Shown in pieces: positions 25,712 to 34,684 of a stretch of DNA of 64,000 nucleotides (positions are counted from its first letter, which is position 1; each line of letters starts with the position of its first letter). This stretch comes from Catenulispora sp. MAP5-51 (lineage in GTDB: Bacteria; Actinomycetota; Actinomycetes; Streptomycetales; Catenulisporaceae): NCBI RefSeq assembly GCF_041261205.1, contig NZ_JBGCCH010000009.1, positions 124,001 through 188,000 of the forward strand, read 5' to 3'. The translations under genes and the position numbers were made by a program. The notes beneath the pieces are model-generated. The model saw only the letters and a list, made by a program, of their open reading frames with translations, was not told the DNA's origin and ran no database searches.

Positions 25712-27907
25712 ATGCCGAACTCTGTACCGACTGCAAAACCAGAGCCGACTGCGACACCGGGCGGGGCCACCCCCGAGCCTGCCACCGATGACCTGACCCC
25801 CCTGCTCGACGCGGCAGTCGAGGCGTTGGGCGGTCAGACGCGCCCCGGCCAGATCGCGATGGCCAAGGCCGTCGCGGCGAGCCTGGACGACCGGGTCCAC
25901 CTGCTGGTGCAGGCCGGCACCGGCACCGGCAAGTCGCTGGCGTACCTGGTCCCGGCCCTGGCGCACCACAAGCGCGTGATCGTGGCCACCGCGACGCTGG
26001 CCCTCCAGCGCCAGCTCGTGGCGCACGACCTGCCCCGGCTGGCCACGGCGATAACCCCGCTGATCAAGCGGGAGCCGGCGTTCGCGCTGCTCAAGGGCCG
26101 CAACAACTACGTGTGCCTGAACAAGGTCGAGGGCGGCGCCGAGGACGAGAACCAGGACGTGCTCTTCGACCCGCTGGCCGTGGGCAAGCTCGGGGCCGAG
26201 GTGCTGCGGGTCCGGGAGTGGGTGGAGGAGACCGAGTCCGGGGACCGCGACGACCTCTCCCCGGGCGTGTCCGACCGCGCCTGGGCGCAGGTGTCGGTCT
26301 CGGCGCGGGAGTGCCTGGGCTCCAAGTGCCAGTACTTCGAGGACTGCTTCGCCGAGCAGGCCAAGGAGCTGGCCCGGTCCGCGGACGTGGTCGTCACCAA
26401 CCACGCGCTGCTGGCCATCGCGGCCATGGACTCCGACGTGCAGGTGCTGCCCGAGCACGACGCGGTGATCGTCGACGAGGCGCACGAGCTGGTGAACCGC
26501 GTGACCTCCGCGGCGACCGGCGAGCTCACCAAGACCGCGGTCGAGCGGGCGCACCACCGGGCGGACAAGTTCCTGAAGGAGGCCACGGGCGCGAACCTGG
26601 CGGTGGCCACCCTGGATCTCACCGAGGCGCTGGAGAACACTCCGGAGGGCCGCTTTCAGCGCGGGCTGCCCGAGGAGCTCGGCATGGCGCTGGTCGCGTT
26701 GCGCGACGCCAGCCGCTCGGCGCTCACCGAGCTGTCCAAGAACAAGGGCGGCGACCTGGATATGGACGGCGCCCGCAAGCAGGCGCGGGCCGCGACCGAG
26801 GCCGTGCACCAGGTCGCCGAGCGCGTACTGGAGGGCGCCGAGCAGGACGTGGTCTGGCTGGAGCGCAGCGAGTTCAAGGGCGTCAAGAACTCCACGCTCA
26901 AGATCGCCCCGCTCGGCATCGAGCACCTGCTGCGCTTCAAGATGTTCGCGCGCACCCCGGTGGTCCTCACCTCGGCGACGCTCAAGCTCGGCGGCGACTT
27001 CACCGGCGTGGCCGGCAGCGTCGGGCTCTACGGCAGCGAGCGCGTGGAACTGGACTTCAAGCCGGAGCTGCCCGAAGAGATCTACGACGCGGCGGTGAAG
27101 CTGCTGCGCGACGGCGACAGCGACGGCGAGGAGTTCCTGGACACGGTCCAGAACCTGCCGCAGCACTGGCGGGCCCTGGACGTCGGCTCGCCCTTCGACT
27201 ACCCGAAGCAGGGCATCCTGTACGTCGCGCGGCACCTGGACCCGCCGGGCCGCGACGGCATCCGCGACGACCAGCTGGACCTGCTCGCCGACCTGATGGA
27301 CAACGCCGGCGGCCGCACGCTGGGCCTGTTCTCCTCGATGCGCGCGGCCCAGACCGCCACCGAGAAGCTGCGGGCGAAGATCGACCTGCCGATCCTGTGC
27401 CAGGGCGAGGACTCGCTGGCCGAACTGCTCCGCAAGTTCTCCTCGGACCCCGAGACCTGCCTGTTCGGCACGCTGTCGCTGTGGCAGGGCGTGAACGTGC
27501 CCGGACCCTCGCTACAGCTGGTGGTGATCGACCGCATCCCGTTCCCGCGCCCGGACGACCCGGTCTCCGCGGCCCGCACCGAGGCCGTCGGCCGCAGCGG
27601 CGGCAACGGGTTCATGGCGGTCTCCGCCTCGCACGCCGCGCTGCTGCTGGCCCAGGGCGCCGGCCGCCTGGTCCGGGCGATAGACGACAAGGGCGTGGTG
27701 GCGGTGCTGGACTCCCGGCTGGCGACCAAGCCGTACGGCGGCTTCCTGCGGGCCTCCATGCCGGCCTTCTGGCAGACCGACGACACCGACAGGGTGCTGA
27801 AGTCGCTGCGGGCCATCGACGCGATGGCGAAGCTGGCGGAGAACGCCGAGAAGGACCGCGAAAAGGACGACGAGCAGGAGGACGAGCAGGACGCCGAGGA
27901 GGACTGA
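25712..27907 (+). CDS. dinG: DinG/XPD-type ATP-dependent DNA helicase with Fe-S cluster
   Basis: 731-residue superfamily 2 helicase. Walker A is in LVQAGTGTGKSLAYLVP and the DEAH box in VDEAHELVN. Four cysteines (NYVC, ECLG, SKC, EDC) between them form the 4Fe-4S domain typical of DinG/XPD. C-terminal motifs SLWQGVNVPG and GAGRLVRAIDDKG are intact. DinG helicases unwind 5'-3' and resolve R-loops and D-loops at stalled forks. The last 25 residues are almost all Asp, Glu and Lys. I see no SOS box in the 61-nt upstream gap. Monocistronic between hairpins. Confidence 0.92.
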   Translation: MPNSVPTAKPEPTATPGGATPEPATDDLTPLLDAAVEALGGQTRPGQIAMAKAVAASLDDRVHLLVQAGTGTGKSLAYLVPALAHHKRVIVATATLALQRQLVAHDLPRLATAITPLIKREPAFALLKGRNNYVCLNKVEGGAEDENQDVLFDPLAVGKLGAEVLRVREWVEETESGDRDDLSPGVSDRAWAQVSVSARECLGSKCQYFEDCFAEQAKELARSADVVVTNHALLAIAAMDSDVQVLPEHDAVIVDEAHELVNRVTSAATGELTKTAVERAHHRADKFLKEATGANLAVATLDLTEALENTPEGRFQRGLPEELGMALVALRDASRSALTELSKNKGGDLDMDGARKQARAATEAVHQVAERVLEGAEQDVVWLERSEFKGVKNSTLKIAPLGIEHLLRFKMFARTPVVLTSATLKLGGDFTGVAGSVGLYGSERVELDFKPELPEEIYDAAVKLLRDGDSDGEEFLDTVQNLPQHWRALDVGSPFDYPKQGILYVARHLDPPGRDGIRDDQLDLLADLMDNAGGRTLGLFSSMRAAQTATEKLRAKIDLPILCQGEDSLAELLRKFSSDPETCLFGTLSLWQGVNVPGPSLQLVVIDRIPFPRPDDPVSAARTEAVGRSGGNGFMAVSASHAALLLAQGAGRLVRAIDDKGVVAVLDSRLATKPYGGFLRASMPAFWQTDDTDRVLKSLRAIDAMAKLAENAEKDREKDDEQEDEQDAEED

Positions 27908-27933
27908 GGCGGGCAGCCAGCACTGCCCGCCTC
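27906..27933. terminator. Bidirectional hairpin at the dinG stop
   Basis: GAGGCGGGCAG (27906-27916) pairs with CTGCCCGCCTC (27923-27933), 11 bp with a 6-nt loop, overlapping the dinG TGA. It also lies just past the end of the convergent lipoprotein gene. A similar hairpin sits after the paralogous lipoprotein at 28747. Confidence 0.7.
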
Positions 27934-27939
27934 GTCGGG

Positions 27940-28656
27940 TCAGTGCTGCGACTCCTCGGGAACGCTCGCGAACGCGATCTGCTTGATCGCCGTGGCCTTG
28001 TCGCTGTTGTAGGTCCCCAGCTTGGCCCCGGCCACCTTCGCCGGTGCCGGCAGCCGCAAGTCCTGGACGTCCTTGCCGCTGCTGTCCGGAGTGGGGTTCG
28101 CGGTCACTGCCAGTGAGGTGTAGCCGGCGACCGCGTCCGAAGCCGATTGCGGGTTCAGATCGATGCCCGCGTACATGGTCTGGCCCGAGGCGATGATGTG
28201 GGGTCCGCCGCCGAGCCCGTTCTCGATCAGGGGCCGGGTCTGCTCCGGGCTGCTGTTCTGGCCCGCGGTGATCCAGACGTAGGGCAGATAGTCGATGTCG
28301 CACGCCGGGCCGGTGTTCTTCACGGCGATCACGTAGACCGACGCCTTCTGGCCCGAGTCCGGCGGCACGACCGAGGCGTTCAGCTTGGCGTTGTCGCACA
28401 CGGCCGGTGCGCCGCCAGGTGCCGTCGAGCCGGTGGACGCGGAGCTTGCCGGCGCGGTCGTGCCGGAGGAAGCAGACGCGCTCGGCGCGGACGACGTCGC
28501 GCTGCTTGAGGCGTCGGAGGGTGCGGCGACGGCGCTGGTGCCGGACGTGGCCGGGTCCGAAGCGGCGGAGTTCGCCGTGCTCGAAGAGCAACCGGCCGCG
28601 GCAGCCACCACGAGTGCGCCACCCGCCAGGAGAGCGATGCGGTTCAGGGTTTTCAC
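27940..28656 (-). CDS. DUF4232 lipoprotein (copy 1)
   Basis: 238-residue exported lipoprotein. The GTG start is followed by a hydrophobic signal and the lipobox AAAAGC at residue 23, then a Ser/Ala/Thr-rich low-complexity linker to about residue 85. The C-terminal domain (LNASVVPPDSGQKASVYVIAVKNTGPACDIDYLPYVWI, two Cys likely in a disulfide) is DUF4232, a beta-sandwich of unknown function common on actinobacterial surfaces. It is a tandem paralogue of the next gene. No partner genes are evident. Confidence 0.85.
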   Translation of the reverse strand: MKTLNRIALLAGGALVVAAAAGCSSSTANSAASDPATSGTSAVAAPSDASSSATSSAPSASASSGTTAPASSASTGSTAPGGAPAVCDNAKLNASVVPPDSGQKASVYVIAVKNTGPACDIDYLPYVWITAGQNSSPEQTRPLIENGLGGGPHIIASGQTMYAGIDLNPQSASDAVAGYTSLAVTANPTPDSSGKDVQDLRLPAPAKVAGAKLGTYNSDKATAIKQIAFASVPEESQH

Positions 28657-28746
28657 AGCGAGATGACGTGCGACCGGCGTCGGTGGTTGCCCGCACCTTC
28701 GAAGGAGGCGTTCCTGGCTTGTCCGTGGGTCAGAGCGGCCGGCGCT

Positions 28747-28775
28747 GAGGCGGGCAGCTGTCGCCCGCCCGCCTC
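28747..28775. terminator. Hairpin downstream of the second DUF4232 gene
   Basis: GAGGCGGGC (28747-28755) pairs with GCCCGCCTC (28767-28775), 9 bp. The left arm and flank (TGAGGCGGGCAG) are the same as in the hairpin after the first copy, so the terminator seems to have been duplicated with the gene. Confidence 0.65.
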
Positions 28776-28788
28776 ATCAGCTCCTCTG

Positions 28789-29583
28789 TCAGCTCTCCGG
28801 CGTCGTGGAGTACTGCAGCGCGTTGAGCGCGTTGGCCGGGTTGGTCGCGTAGACCCCGAGCTTGGGGCCGGAGACGTTCATCGCGTTCGGGAGCTGAAGG
28901 TCCTGGACGTCCTTGCCGCTCGAGTCCTTCGTGGGGTTCGCCGTGACTTCCAGGTAGCTGTAGCCGGCGCTGTCCGAGGCGGAGGTCGAGTCCAGGTCGA
29001 CCGCCGCGTACAGCGTGGTGCCGGACAGGAAGGTCGAAGGCTGCGCGGTGCCGGCGGCGCCGCCGGGGACCAGCGGCCGGAGCTCGTCGGAGCCGTCGGT
29101 CGGGCTCTTCACGATCCACAGGTAGGGGATCGGGTTGATCATGCAGGTGGGGCCGGTGTTCTTCACGGCGATGATGGGGTTCGTCGGCGGCTGGCCCTTG
29201 TCCTGCCAGAGCGAGGCGTTCAGGTTGGCGTTGGCGCAGACCGGGTGGCTGACCGGGGCGGCGGCGTTGGAACCGCCGGAGGAGCCGCCGCTGGAGCCAC
29301 TGCTGGAACCGCCGTTTGATCCGCCGTTGGAACCGCCGTTGGAACCGGTGCTGGAGGAGGAGCCGCCGGCCGGGGCGCTGGAGGAGCCGCCGGCGGGGGC
29401 CGAGCTGGAGCCGGCAGCCGGGGCGGAGCTGGAGGGGGCGGTGGTGCTCGGCGCGGCCGCGGTGGTCGAGGAGCCGGCGGCCGGGCCCGCGGCGGCGGGC
29501 TTGGCGCTCGAGGCGCATCCGGTCGCGGCGACCGCCACGAGAGCGCTGCCGGCAAAGAGAGCGATGCTGTTCATTCGGTTCAT
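28789..29583 (-). CDS. DUF4232 lipoprotein (copy 2)
   Basis: 264 residues, clearly paralogous to the preceding lipoprotein: a signal peptide with lipobox ATGC, a long Ser/Gly/Pro/Ala linker (roughly residues 25-110, including SNGG repeats), and a DUF4232 domain with the conserved IIAVKNTGPTC, IPYLWIV and GKDVQDLQLP stretches. The linker is longer and more Gly-rich than in copy 1, as expected from expansion of short repeats. Same orientation, 132 nt apart. Function unknown; probably a surface-exposed binding protein. Confidence 0.85.
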   Translation of the reverse strand: MNRMNSIALFAGSALVAVAATGCASSAKPAAAGPAAGSSTTAAAPSTTAPSSSAPAAGSSSAPAGGSSSAPAGGSSSSTGSNGGSNGGSNGGSSSGSSGGSSGGSNAAAPVSHPVCANANLNASLWQDKGQPPTNPIIAVKNTGPTCMINPIPYLWIVKSPTDGSDELRPLVPGGAAGTAQPSTFLSGTTLYAAVDLDSTSASDSAGYSYLEVTANPTKDSSGKDVQDLQLPNAMNVSGPKLGVYATNPANALNALQYSTTPES

Positions 29584-29668
29584 GTCACAGTGACGTGCAC
29601 CGGGTACAGCAGGTTGCTGACAACCCTAAGGTGTTGAGGAAACTCCGTGACCAGCCTGTTCGCGCGGC

Positions 29669-29702
29669 GGCGGCGGGTCCCGCCCAATAAGGGCCCGCCG
29701 CC
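29669..29702 (-). terminator. Hairpin downstream of lexA
   Basis: GGCGGCGGG (29669-29677) with CCCGCCGCC (29694-29702), 16-nt loop. It lies 60 nt past the lexA stop, after the 20-nt tandem repeats. Confidence 0.6.
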
Positions 29703-29712
29703 GTGGCGCGCA

Positions 29713-29772
29713 GTGCTGATCGATCAAACGCCGTGCTGCTCGATCAAACGCCGTGCTGATCGATCAAAGGCG
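29713..29772 (-). repeat. 20-nt tandem repeat spanning the lexA stop
   Basis: Three 20-nt units on the plus strand (29713-29732, 29733-29752, 29753-29772), each GTGCTG[A/C]TCGATCAAA[C/G]GC-like. The third contains the last lexA codons and stop (TCA at 29764-29766 on the plus strand). The other two copies lie just downstream, so the end of the gene has been duplicated in tandem. Confidence 0.9.
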
Positions 29773-30450
29773 GCGCAGCACGGTCACGACCCGGCCCAGG
29801 ATGACCGCGTCGTTGCCCGGGATCGGCTCGTAGGCGGCGTTGCGCGGCATCAGCCAGACCGCGTTCGCCTCCTTCTTCAGCTCCTTGACGGTCGCCTCGC
29901 CGTCGATCATGGCGGCCACGAACTCGCCGTTCTCGGCCTGCTTCTGCTGGCGGATGACGACCACGTCGCCGTCGCAGATCGCGGCCTCGATCATCGAGTC
30001 GCCGACCACCTTCAGCGCGAAGAACTCGCCCTCGCCGACCATCTGCTTGGGGATCGGGATCATCTCCTCGACCCGCTCCTCGGCCAGGATCGGGCCGCCG
30101 GCGGCGATCCGGCCGACCAGCGGCACGTACGCCGGCTCCGGCTCGGAGCCGTTGCCGGACCGGGCCGCGCCCTCGGCACCGCGCACGATGTAGGCGCGCG
30201 GGCGGTTCGCGTCGCGGTGCAGGAAGCCCTTGCTCTCCAGGGTCACCAGCTGGTGCCGCACGCTGGAGGTGGACTGCAGGCCCACGGCCTCGCCGATCTC
30301 GCGCATCGACGGCGGGTAGCCCCGGCGCCGGACCGAGTCGCGGATGACGTTCAGGACCGCCGTCTGGCGCTCGGTCAAGCGCGGAGACGGTACGTGCCCG
30401 TCGTGCGCGGCCTCTCGGGTGTCGGTCGGGGAAGTACTCCGGACGGCCAT
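29764..30450 (-). CDS. lexA: LexA repressor of the SOS response
   Basis: 228 residues from the ATG at 30450, which has AAGGAG 9 nt upstream; in-frame codons further upstream are not needed. Winged-helix DNA-binding domain at residues about 24-80 ([20 protein letters not shown]). The self-cleavage site is Ala117-Gly118 in RIAAGGP, and the catalytic dyad is Ser152 (VVGDSM) and Lys189 (ATVKELKK). RecA filaments trigger autocleavage and derepress DNA-repair genes. A perfect SOS box lies 98 nt upstream and a weaker one at 47 nt, so autoregulation is expected. Divergent from nrdR-nrdJ. Confidence 0.96.
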   Translation of the reverse strand: MAVRSTSPTDTREAAHDGHVPSPRLTERQTAVLNVIRDSVRRRGYPPSMREIGEAVGLQSTSSVRHQLVTLESKGFLHRDANRPRAYIVRGAEGAARSGNGSEPEPAYVPLVGRIAAGGPILAEERVEEMIPIPKQMVGEGEFFALKVVGDSMIEAAICDGDVVVIRQQKQAENGEFVAAMIDGEATVKELKKEANAVWLMPRNAAYEPIPGNDAVILGRVVTVLRRL

Positions 30451-30496
30451 TGCTTGTGGCTCCTTCGCCATTGAGCTGGGCGGTGGCAGGGGACGA

Positions 30497-30508
30497 GAAA
30501 GTTTGTTC
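30497..30508. promoter_or_regulatory. Weak SOS box
   Basis: GAAAGTTTGTTC differs by one base from the actinobacterial LexA core GAAC-N4-GTTC. It lies 47 nt before the lexA ATG. Confidence 0.5.
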
Positions 30509-30546
30509 GCTTGGATCAACCGTAGCGGGTGCCACCCCCACAGTGA

Positions 30547-30561
30547 CGAACGGCTGTTCGA
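30547..30561. promoter_or_regulatory. SOS box (LexA operator)
   Basis: CGAACGGCTGTTCGA contains the exact GAAC-N4-GTTC core of the LexA box with extended dyad symmetry, upstream of lexA. Confidence 0.85.
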
Positions 30562-30838
30562 CAACCCGTGAGGGGGGCGGGCGTACGGAATGTCTAACGC
30601 GGCACCGGCTGGAAGGTAACGGCCTGTTTCCACAACTCTGTTCGCTCGCGTCACGCCGGTACCGGCGCGGCGTTGGTCCGGTCGGGCGAAAACCGGGGAG
30701 AATCTTGGGGATTCGAACAGCGCCCCGGGCTTGCCCCTGTAGCTGGGGCGATCGCGAACAGTAGTCCCACGGACCCCGTTGGACCCTTACGCAAGAGCCC
30801 GATCCGGGTTGCGAGCGGTGGGGCGAAGTGGCTAACGT

Positions 30839-30886
30839 ACCCCTACATCTTGTGATTGGAATAGCGTCAACGCTCCATAGGTTGTG
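30839..30886 (+). promoter_or_regulatory. Paired NrdR boxes
   Basis: Two 16-nt elements, 30839-30854 (ending ATCTTGTG) and 30871-30886 (ending AGGTTGTG), resemble the right half of the NrdR box. They are exactly 32 nt apart, about three helical turns, the usual NrdR arrangement. They sit about 80 nt before nrdR and imply autoregulation of nrdR-nrdJ. Confidence 0.65.
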
Positions 30887-30966
30887 GTTAGTGGACCACA
30901 GCGGAGGGTGACGCCATCCCGTCACGCGCATCGCCCGTCACGCTGTGAGAAGGAGGCCGGAAAACC

Positions 30967-31422
30967 GTGCACTGTCCCTTCTGCAAGCATGACGACAGCC
31001 GCGTGGTGGACTCCCGCAGCTCCGAGGACGGCACCTCGATCCGCCGCCGCCGCCAGTGCCCCGAGTGCGGGCGCCGCTTCACCACGGTGGAGAGCGCTCA
31101 GCTCCTGGTGGTGAAGCGCTCCGGTGCGACCGAGCCGTTCAGCCGGGACAAGGTGGTCGGCGGCGTGCGCAAGGCTTGTCAGGGACGACCGGTGACCGAG
31201 GGTCAGTTGGCCGTGCTCGCCCAACGGGTGGAGGACGTGCTGCGGGCCGCCGGGTCGGCGGAGATCCCCGCCCACGAGGTCGGGCTGGCGATACTCGTGC
31301 CGCTCCGGGAGCTCGACGAGGTCGCCTACCTCCGCTTCGCATCGGTGTACCGGGCCTTCGAGTCCTTGGAGGACTTCGAGGCCGAGATCCTGATGTTGCG
31401 GGCGGAGCGCGAACGGGCCTGA
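30967..31422 (+). CDS. nrdR: Transcriptional repressor NrdR
   Basis: 151 residues from a GTG with a strong GAAGGAGG about 9 nt upstream. The N-terminal zinc ribbon (HCPFCKH and QCPECGRRF) is followed by an ATP-cone domain ([24 protein letters not shown]). NrdR senses ATP/dATP and represses ribonucleotide reductase operons. It is followed 151 nt later by the class II reductase it should control, the standard actinobacterial nrdRJ arrangement, with paired NrdR boxes upstream. Very secure. Confidence 0.97.
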   Translation: MHCPFCKHDDSRVVDSRSSEDGTSIRRRRQCPECGRRFTTVESAQLLVVKRSGATEPFSRDKVVGGVRKACQGRPVTEGQLAVLAQRVEDVLRAAGSAEIPAHEVGLAILVPLRELDEVAYLRFASVYRAFESLEDFEAEILMLRAERERA

Positions 31423-31430
31423 GGCCCGAG

Positions 31431-31448
31431 CCCGCCACTGCCGGCGGG
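31431..31448 (+). other. Small hairpin in the nrdR-nrdJ gap
   Basis: CCCGCC (31431-31436) and GGCGGG (31443-31448) with loop ACTGCC, just after the nrdR stop. Could attenuate or process the nrdRJ transcript; weak evidence. Confidence 0.3.
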
Positions 31449-31573
31449 GACATGATGAAAACTTTGCGGGGTCGGCAACTGGGGCCCGGCGATTCAGAGC
31501 TTGTTCAATTCCGTAGGCGGCGAACCGCCTCGGAATGTCGGAATGGTTTCCCAGGACGGGAGAGGGAAGAAGT

Positions 31574-34564
31574 ATGACGGAGACGGCTAGCGGACCGCGC
31601 GGTGCGGCGTCGGCCCGCGGCAACGGGAAGGCTCCCATGAAGCCCGGGCAGGTCGTGCCCGCCCCGGGTGTTTCCCATGAGGTGAAGACTCCCGCCAAGG
31701 GCGGTCAGGGAATGCAGATCGAGCGGATCCACACCACCCCCGGCGTGCACCCGTACGACGAGGTCGTGTGGGAGCGCCGCGACGTCGTGATGACGAACTG
31801 GCGCGACGGCTCCATCAACTTCGAGCAGAAGGGCGTGGAGTTCCCCGAGTTCTGGTCGGTCAACGCCGCGAACATCGTGACCACCAAGTACTTCCGCGGC
31901 GCCGTCGGCACCCCGGTCCGCGAGTGGTCGCTCAAGCAGCTCATCGACCGGATCGTGAAGACCTACCGCAAGGGCGGCGAGGACCACGGGTACTTCGCGA
32001 CCCCGCAGGACGCGGAGATCTTCGAGCACGAGCTCGCCTACGCGCTGCTGCACCAGATGTTCGCCTTCAACTCCCCGGTCTGGTTCAACGTCGGCACCAA
32101 GTCGCCGCAGCAGGTCTCGGCGTGCTTCATCCTGGCCGTCGACGACTCGATGGACTCGATCCTGAACTGGTACCGCGAGGAGGGGCTGATCTTCAAGGGC
32201 GGCTCCGGCGCCGGCCTGAACCTGTCCCGGATCCGCTCCTCCAAGGAGCTGCTGTCCTCCGGCGGCAACGCCAGCGGCCCGGTCTCCTTCATGCGCGGCG
32301 CCGACGCCTCGGCCGGCACCATCAAGTCCGGCGGCGCGACCCGCCGCGCGGCCAAGATGGTCGTGCTGGACGTGGACCACCCGGACATCGAGGAGTTCGT
32401 CCAGACCAAGGCGCGTGAAGAGGACAAGATCCGCGCCCTGCGCGACGCCGGGTTCGACATGGACCTCGGCGGCAAGGACATCACCAGCGTCCAGTACCAG
32501 AACGCGAACAACTCGGTGCGCGTGACCGACGAGTTCCTGACCGCGGTGGAGAACGGCGAGCGCTTTGGCCTCCGCGCCCGGCAGACCGGCGAGGTCATCG
32601 AGACCCTGGACGCCAAGAAGCTGTTCCGCGACATCGCCCAGGCCGCCTGGGAGTGCGCAGACCCGGGCCTGCAGTACGACGACACCATCAACGCCTGGCA
32701 CACCAACCCCGAGACCGGCCGCATCACCGCGTCCAACCCGTGCTCGGAGTACCTGTCGCTGGACAACTCCTCCTGCAACCTGGCCTCGCTGAACCTGATG
32801 AAGTTCCTGCGCGAGGACGACAGCTTCGACACCGGGACCTTCGTGAAGATGGTCGAGCTGATCATCACCGCGATGGACATCTCCATCTCCTTCGCGGACT
32901 TCCCGACCCCGGAGATCGGCCAGACCACCCGCGACTACCGCCAGCTGGGCATCGGCTACGCCAACCTCGGCGCGCTGCTGATGGCCACCGGCCACGCCTA
33001 CGACTCCGAGGGCGGCCGCGCCATCGCCGCGGCGATCACCTCGCTGATGACCGGTGTCGCCTACCGCCGCTCGGCCGAGCTGGCCGGCGTGGTGGGCCCG
33101 TACAACGGCTTCGCGCGCAACGCCAAGCCGCACGCGGCCGTGATGAAGAAGCACTCGGACGCGGCGGACGCCTACGTCCCGCTGGAGGACTTCGACAAGG
33201 AGATCCTGGAGCTCTCGCGCACCGAGTGGAAGCGCGGCCTGGACATCGGCGCGGTCAACGGCTGGCGCAACGCGCAGGCCTCGCTGCTGGCCCCGACCGG
33301 CACCATCGGCTTCATGATGGACGTCGACACCACCGGCGTGGAGCCGGACCTGGCGCTGGTGAAGTTCAAGAAGCTGGTCGGCGGCGGCTCGATGCAGATC
33401 GTGAACAACACGGTCCCGCGCGCCCTGCAGCGCCTGGGCTACCAGCAGGAGCAGATCGAGGCGGTCGTCGAGTACATCGGCGAGCACGGCCACGTCGTGG
33501 ACGCCCCGGGCCTCAAGCCCGAGCACTACGAGGTCTTCGACTGCGCGATGGGCGAGCGCTCCATCGCCCCGATGGGCCACGTCCGGATGATGGCGGCGAT
33601 CCAGCCGTTCCTGTCCGGGGCCATCTCCAAGACCGTGAACATGCCCGAGCAGGCCTCGGTCGAGGACGTCGAGGAGATCTACTTCCAGGGCTGGAAGCTC
33701 GGCCTGAAGGCGCTGGCGATCTACCGCAACAACTGCAAGGTCGGCCAGCCGCTCCAGGACGCGAAGGGCCAGAAGGCCGCCGAGGCCGCCGCGGCTGCCG
33801 CCTCCGCGCTGACCACCACGGCCACCACGGCCGCCACGGCCACCGTCCCGGCCCCGGCCGCGGCGACGCTGTTCGCGCAGCCGGTCCGCAAGCGCCTGGG
33901 CAAGAACCGCCGCGGCATCACCAGCTCCTTCTCCGTGGGCGGCGCCGAGGGCTACATGACGGCGAACTCCTACGAGGACGGCGACCTCGGCGAAGTCTTC
34001 CTGAAGATGTCGAAGCAGGGCTCGACCCTGGCCGGCATGATGGACGCCTTCTCGATCGCCATCTCGGTGGGCCTGCAGTACGGGGTCCCCCTGGAGACCT
34101 ACGTCGCGAAGTTCACGAACATGCGCTTCGAGCCGGCCGGCATGACCGACGACCCGGACGTCCGCATGGCCCAGTCGATCATCGACTACATCTTCCGCCG
34201 CCTGGCTCTGGACCACCTGGACTTCGACACCCGCGCGGCCTACGGCATCTACACCAACGAGGAGCGCCAGCGCCAGCTCGAAACCGGCAGCTACCTCCCC
34301 GACGAGGACGAGCAGCTCGACCACGAAACCCTCGCCCAGTCCGCGCCGATAGAGCACCGGACCGAACCGGCCGCCCCGGCGAAGAAGAACGACCCGACCC
34401 CCCTGCCCGCCCCGAAGAGCGTCGGCTCCTCCACGGAGCTGCTGGAGGCGAAGCTCGGCTACGCCGCCGACGCCCCCCTGTGCCTGACGTGCGGGACGAA
34501 GATGCGTCCTTCGGGGAGCTGCTATGTGTGCGAGGGGTGTGGGTCTACGAGCGGGTGCAGCTGA
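31574..34564 (+). CDS. nrdJ: Class II (adenosylcobalamin-dependent) ribonucleotide reductase
   Basis: 996 residues from the ATG at 31574 (GGGAAGAAG upstream); a longer frame from 31535 lacks support. It reduces ribonucleotides to deoxyribonucleotides with a cobalamin radical, oxygen-independently. SACFILAVDDSMDSI, the active-site NPCSEY loop, CNLASLNL and the finger-loop glycines are present. Near residue 740 there is an Ala/Thr-rich linker. The C-terminal CLTCG...CYVCEGCG cysteines form the zinc-binding, redox-active tail. cobS, cobT and cobU in the same window support cobalamin supply. Ends in a perfect bidirectional terminator. Confidence 0.96.
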   Translation: MTETASGPRGAASARGNGKAPMKPGQVVPAPGVSHEVKTPAKGGQGMQIERIHTTPGVHPYDEVVWERRDVVMTNWRDGSINFEQKGVEFPEFWSVNAANIVTTKYFRGAVGTPVREWSLKQLIDRIVKTYRKGGEDHGYFATPQDAEIFEHELAYALLHQMFAFNSPVWFNVGTKSPQQVSACFILAVDDSMDSILNWYREEGLIFKGGSGAGLNLSRIRSSKELLSSGGNASGPVSFMRGADASAGTIKSGGATRRAAKMVVLDVDHPDIEEFVQTKAREEDKIRALRDAGFDMDLGGKDITSVQYQNANNSVRVTDEFLTAVENGERFGLRARQTGEVIETLDAKKLFRDIAQAAWECADPGLQYDDTINAWHTNPETGRITASNPCSEYLSLDNSSCNLASLNLMKFLREDDSFDTGTFVKMVELIITAMDISISFADFPTPEIGQTTRDYRQLGIGYANLGALLMATGHAYDSEGGRAIAAAITSLMTGVAYRRSAELAGVVGPYNGFARNAKPHAAVMKKHSDAADAYVPLEDFDKEILELSRTEWKRGLDIGAVNGWRNAQASLLAPTGTIGFMMDVDTTGVEPDLALVKFKKLVGGGSMQIVNNTVPRALQRLGYQQEQIEAVVEYIGEHGHVVDAPGLKPEHYEVFDCAMGERSIAPMGHVRMMAAIQPFLSGAISKTVNMPEQASVEDVEEIYFQGWKLGLKALAIYRNNCKVGQPLQDAKGQKAAEAAAAAASALTTTATTAATATVPAPAAATLFAQPVRKRLGKNRRGITSSFSVGGAEGYMTANSYEDGDLGEVFLKMSKQGSTLAGMMDAFSIAISVGLQYGVPLETYVAKFTNMRFEPAGMTDDPDVRMAQSIIDYIFRRLALDHLDFDTRAAYGIYTNEERQRQLETGSYLPDEDEQLDHETLAQSAPIEHRTEPAAPAKKNDPTPLPAPKSVGSSTELLEAKLGYAADAPLCLTCGTKMRPSGSCYVCEGCGSTSGCS

Positions 34565-34620
34565 AGCCCTCTGCCTCTGAGACAGCTGAGACAGTGGGGC
34601 GGATGAGCCGCTACTGACCT

Positions 34621-34668
34621 AAAAGCGTGTCCCCTTGGAGCTCGAGCTCCAAGGGGACACGCTTTTTA
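34621..34668. terminator. Perfect bidirectional terminator after nrdJ
   Basis: A 46-nt perfect palindrome: a 23-nt arm starting AAAAGCGTGTCCCC at 34621-34643 and its complement at 34644-34666, flanked by an A-run on the left and a T-run on the right. It can terminate nrdJ (+) and the convergent surface-protein gene (-). Confidence 0.95.
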
Positions 34669-34684
34669 TTAGGGAGCCGCCCGC

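Larger units (their letters stand above)
30451..30966. other. lexA-nrdR divergent control region
   Basis: 516 nt without a convincing gene. The left part carries two SOS-type boxes, the right part two NrdR-type boxes and a strong Shine-Dalgarno for nrdR. The middle (about 30570-30835) shows no structure I could assign. Confidence 0.6.

Noticed and set aside
29713-29772. CRISPR-like array
   Set aside because: Repeats are contiguous with no spacers and no cas genes nearby; the same holds for the other tandem arrays in the window.
31423-31573. Possible cobalamin riboswitch before nrdJ because of a GCCACTG-like sequence at 31434
   Set aside because: The 151-nt gap is too short for a full aptamer and the other conserved elements are missing; only a 6-bp hairpin is present.
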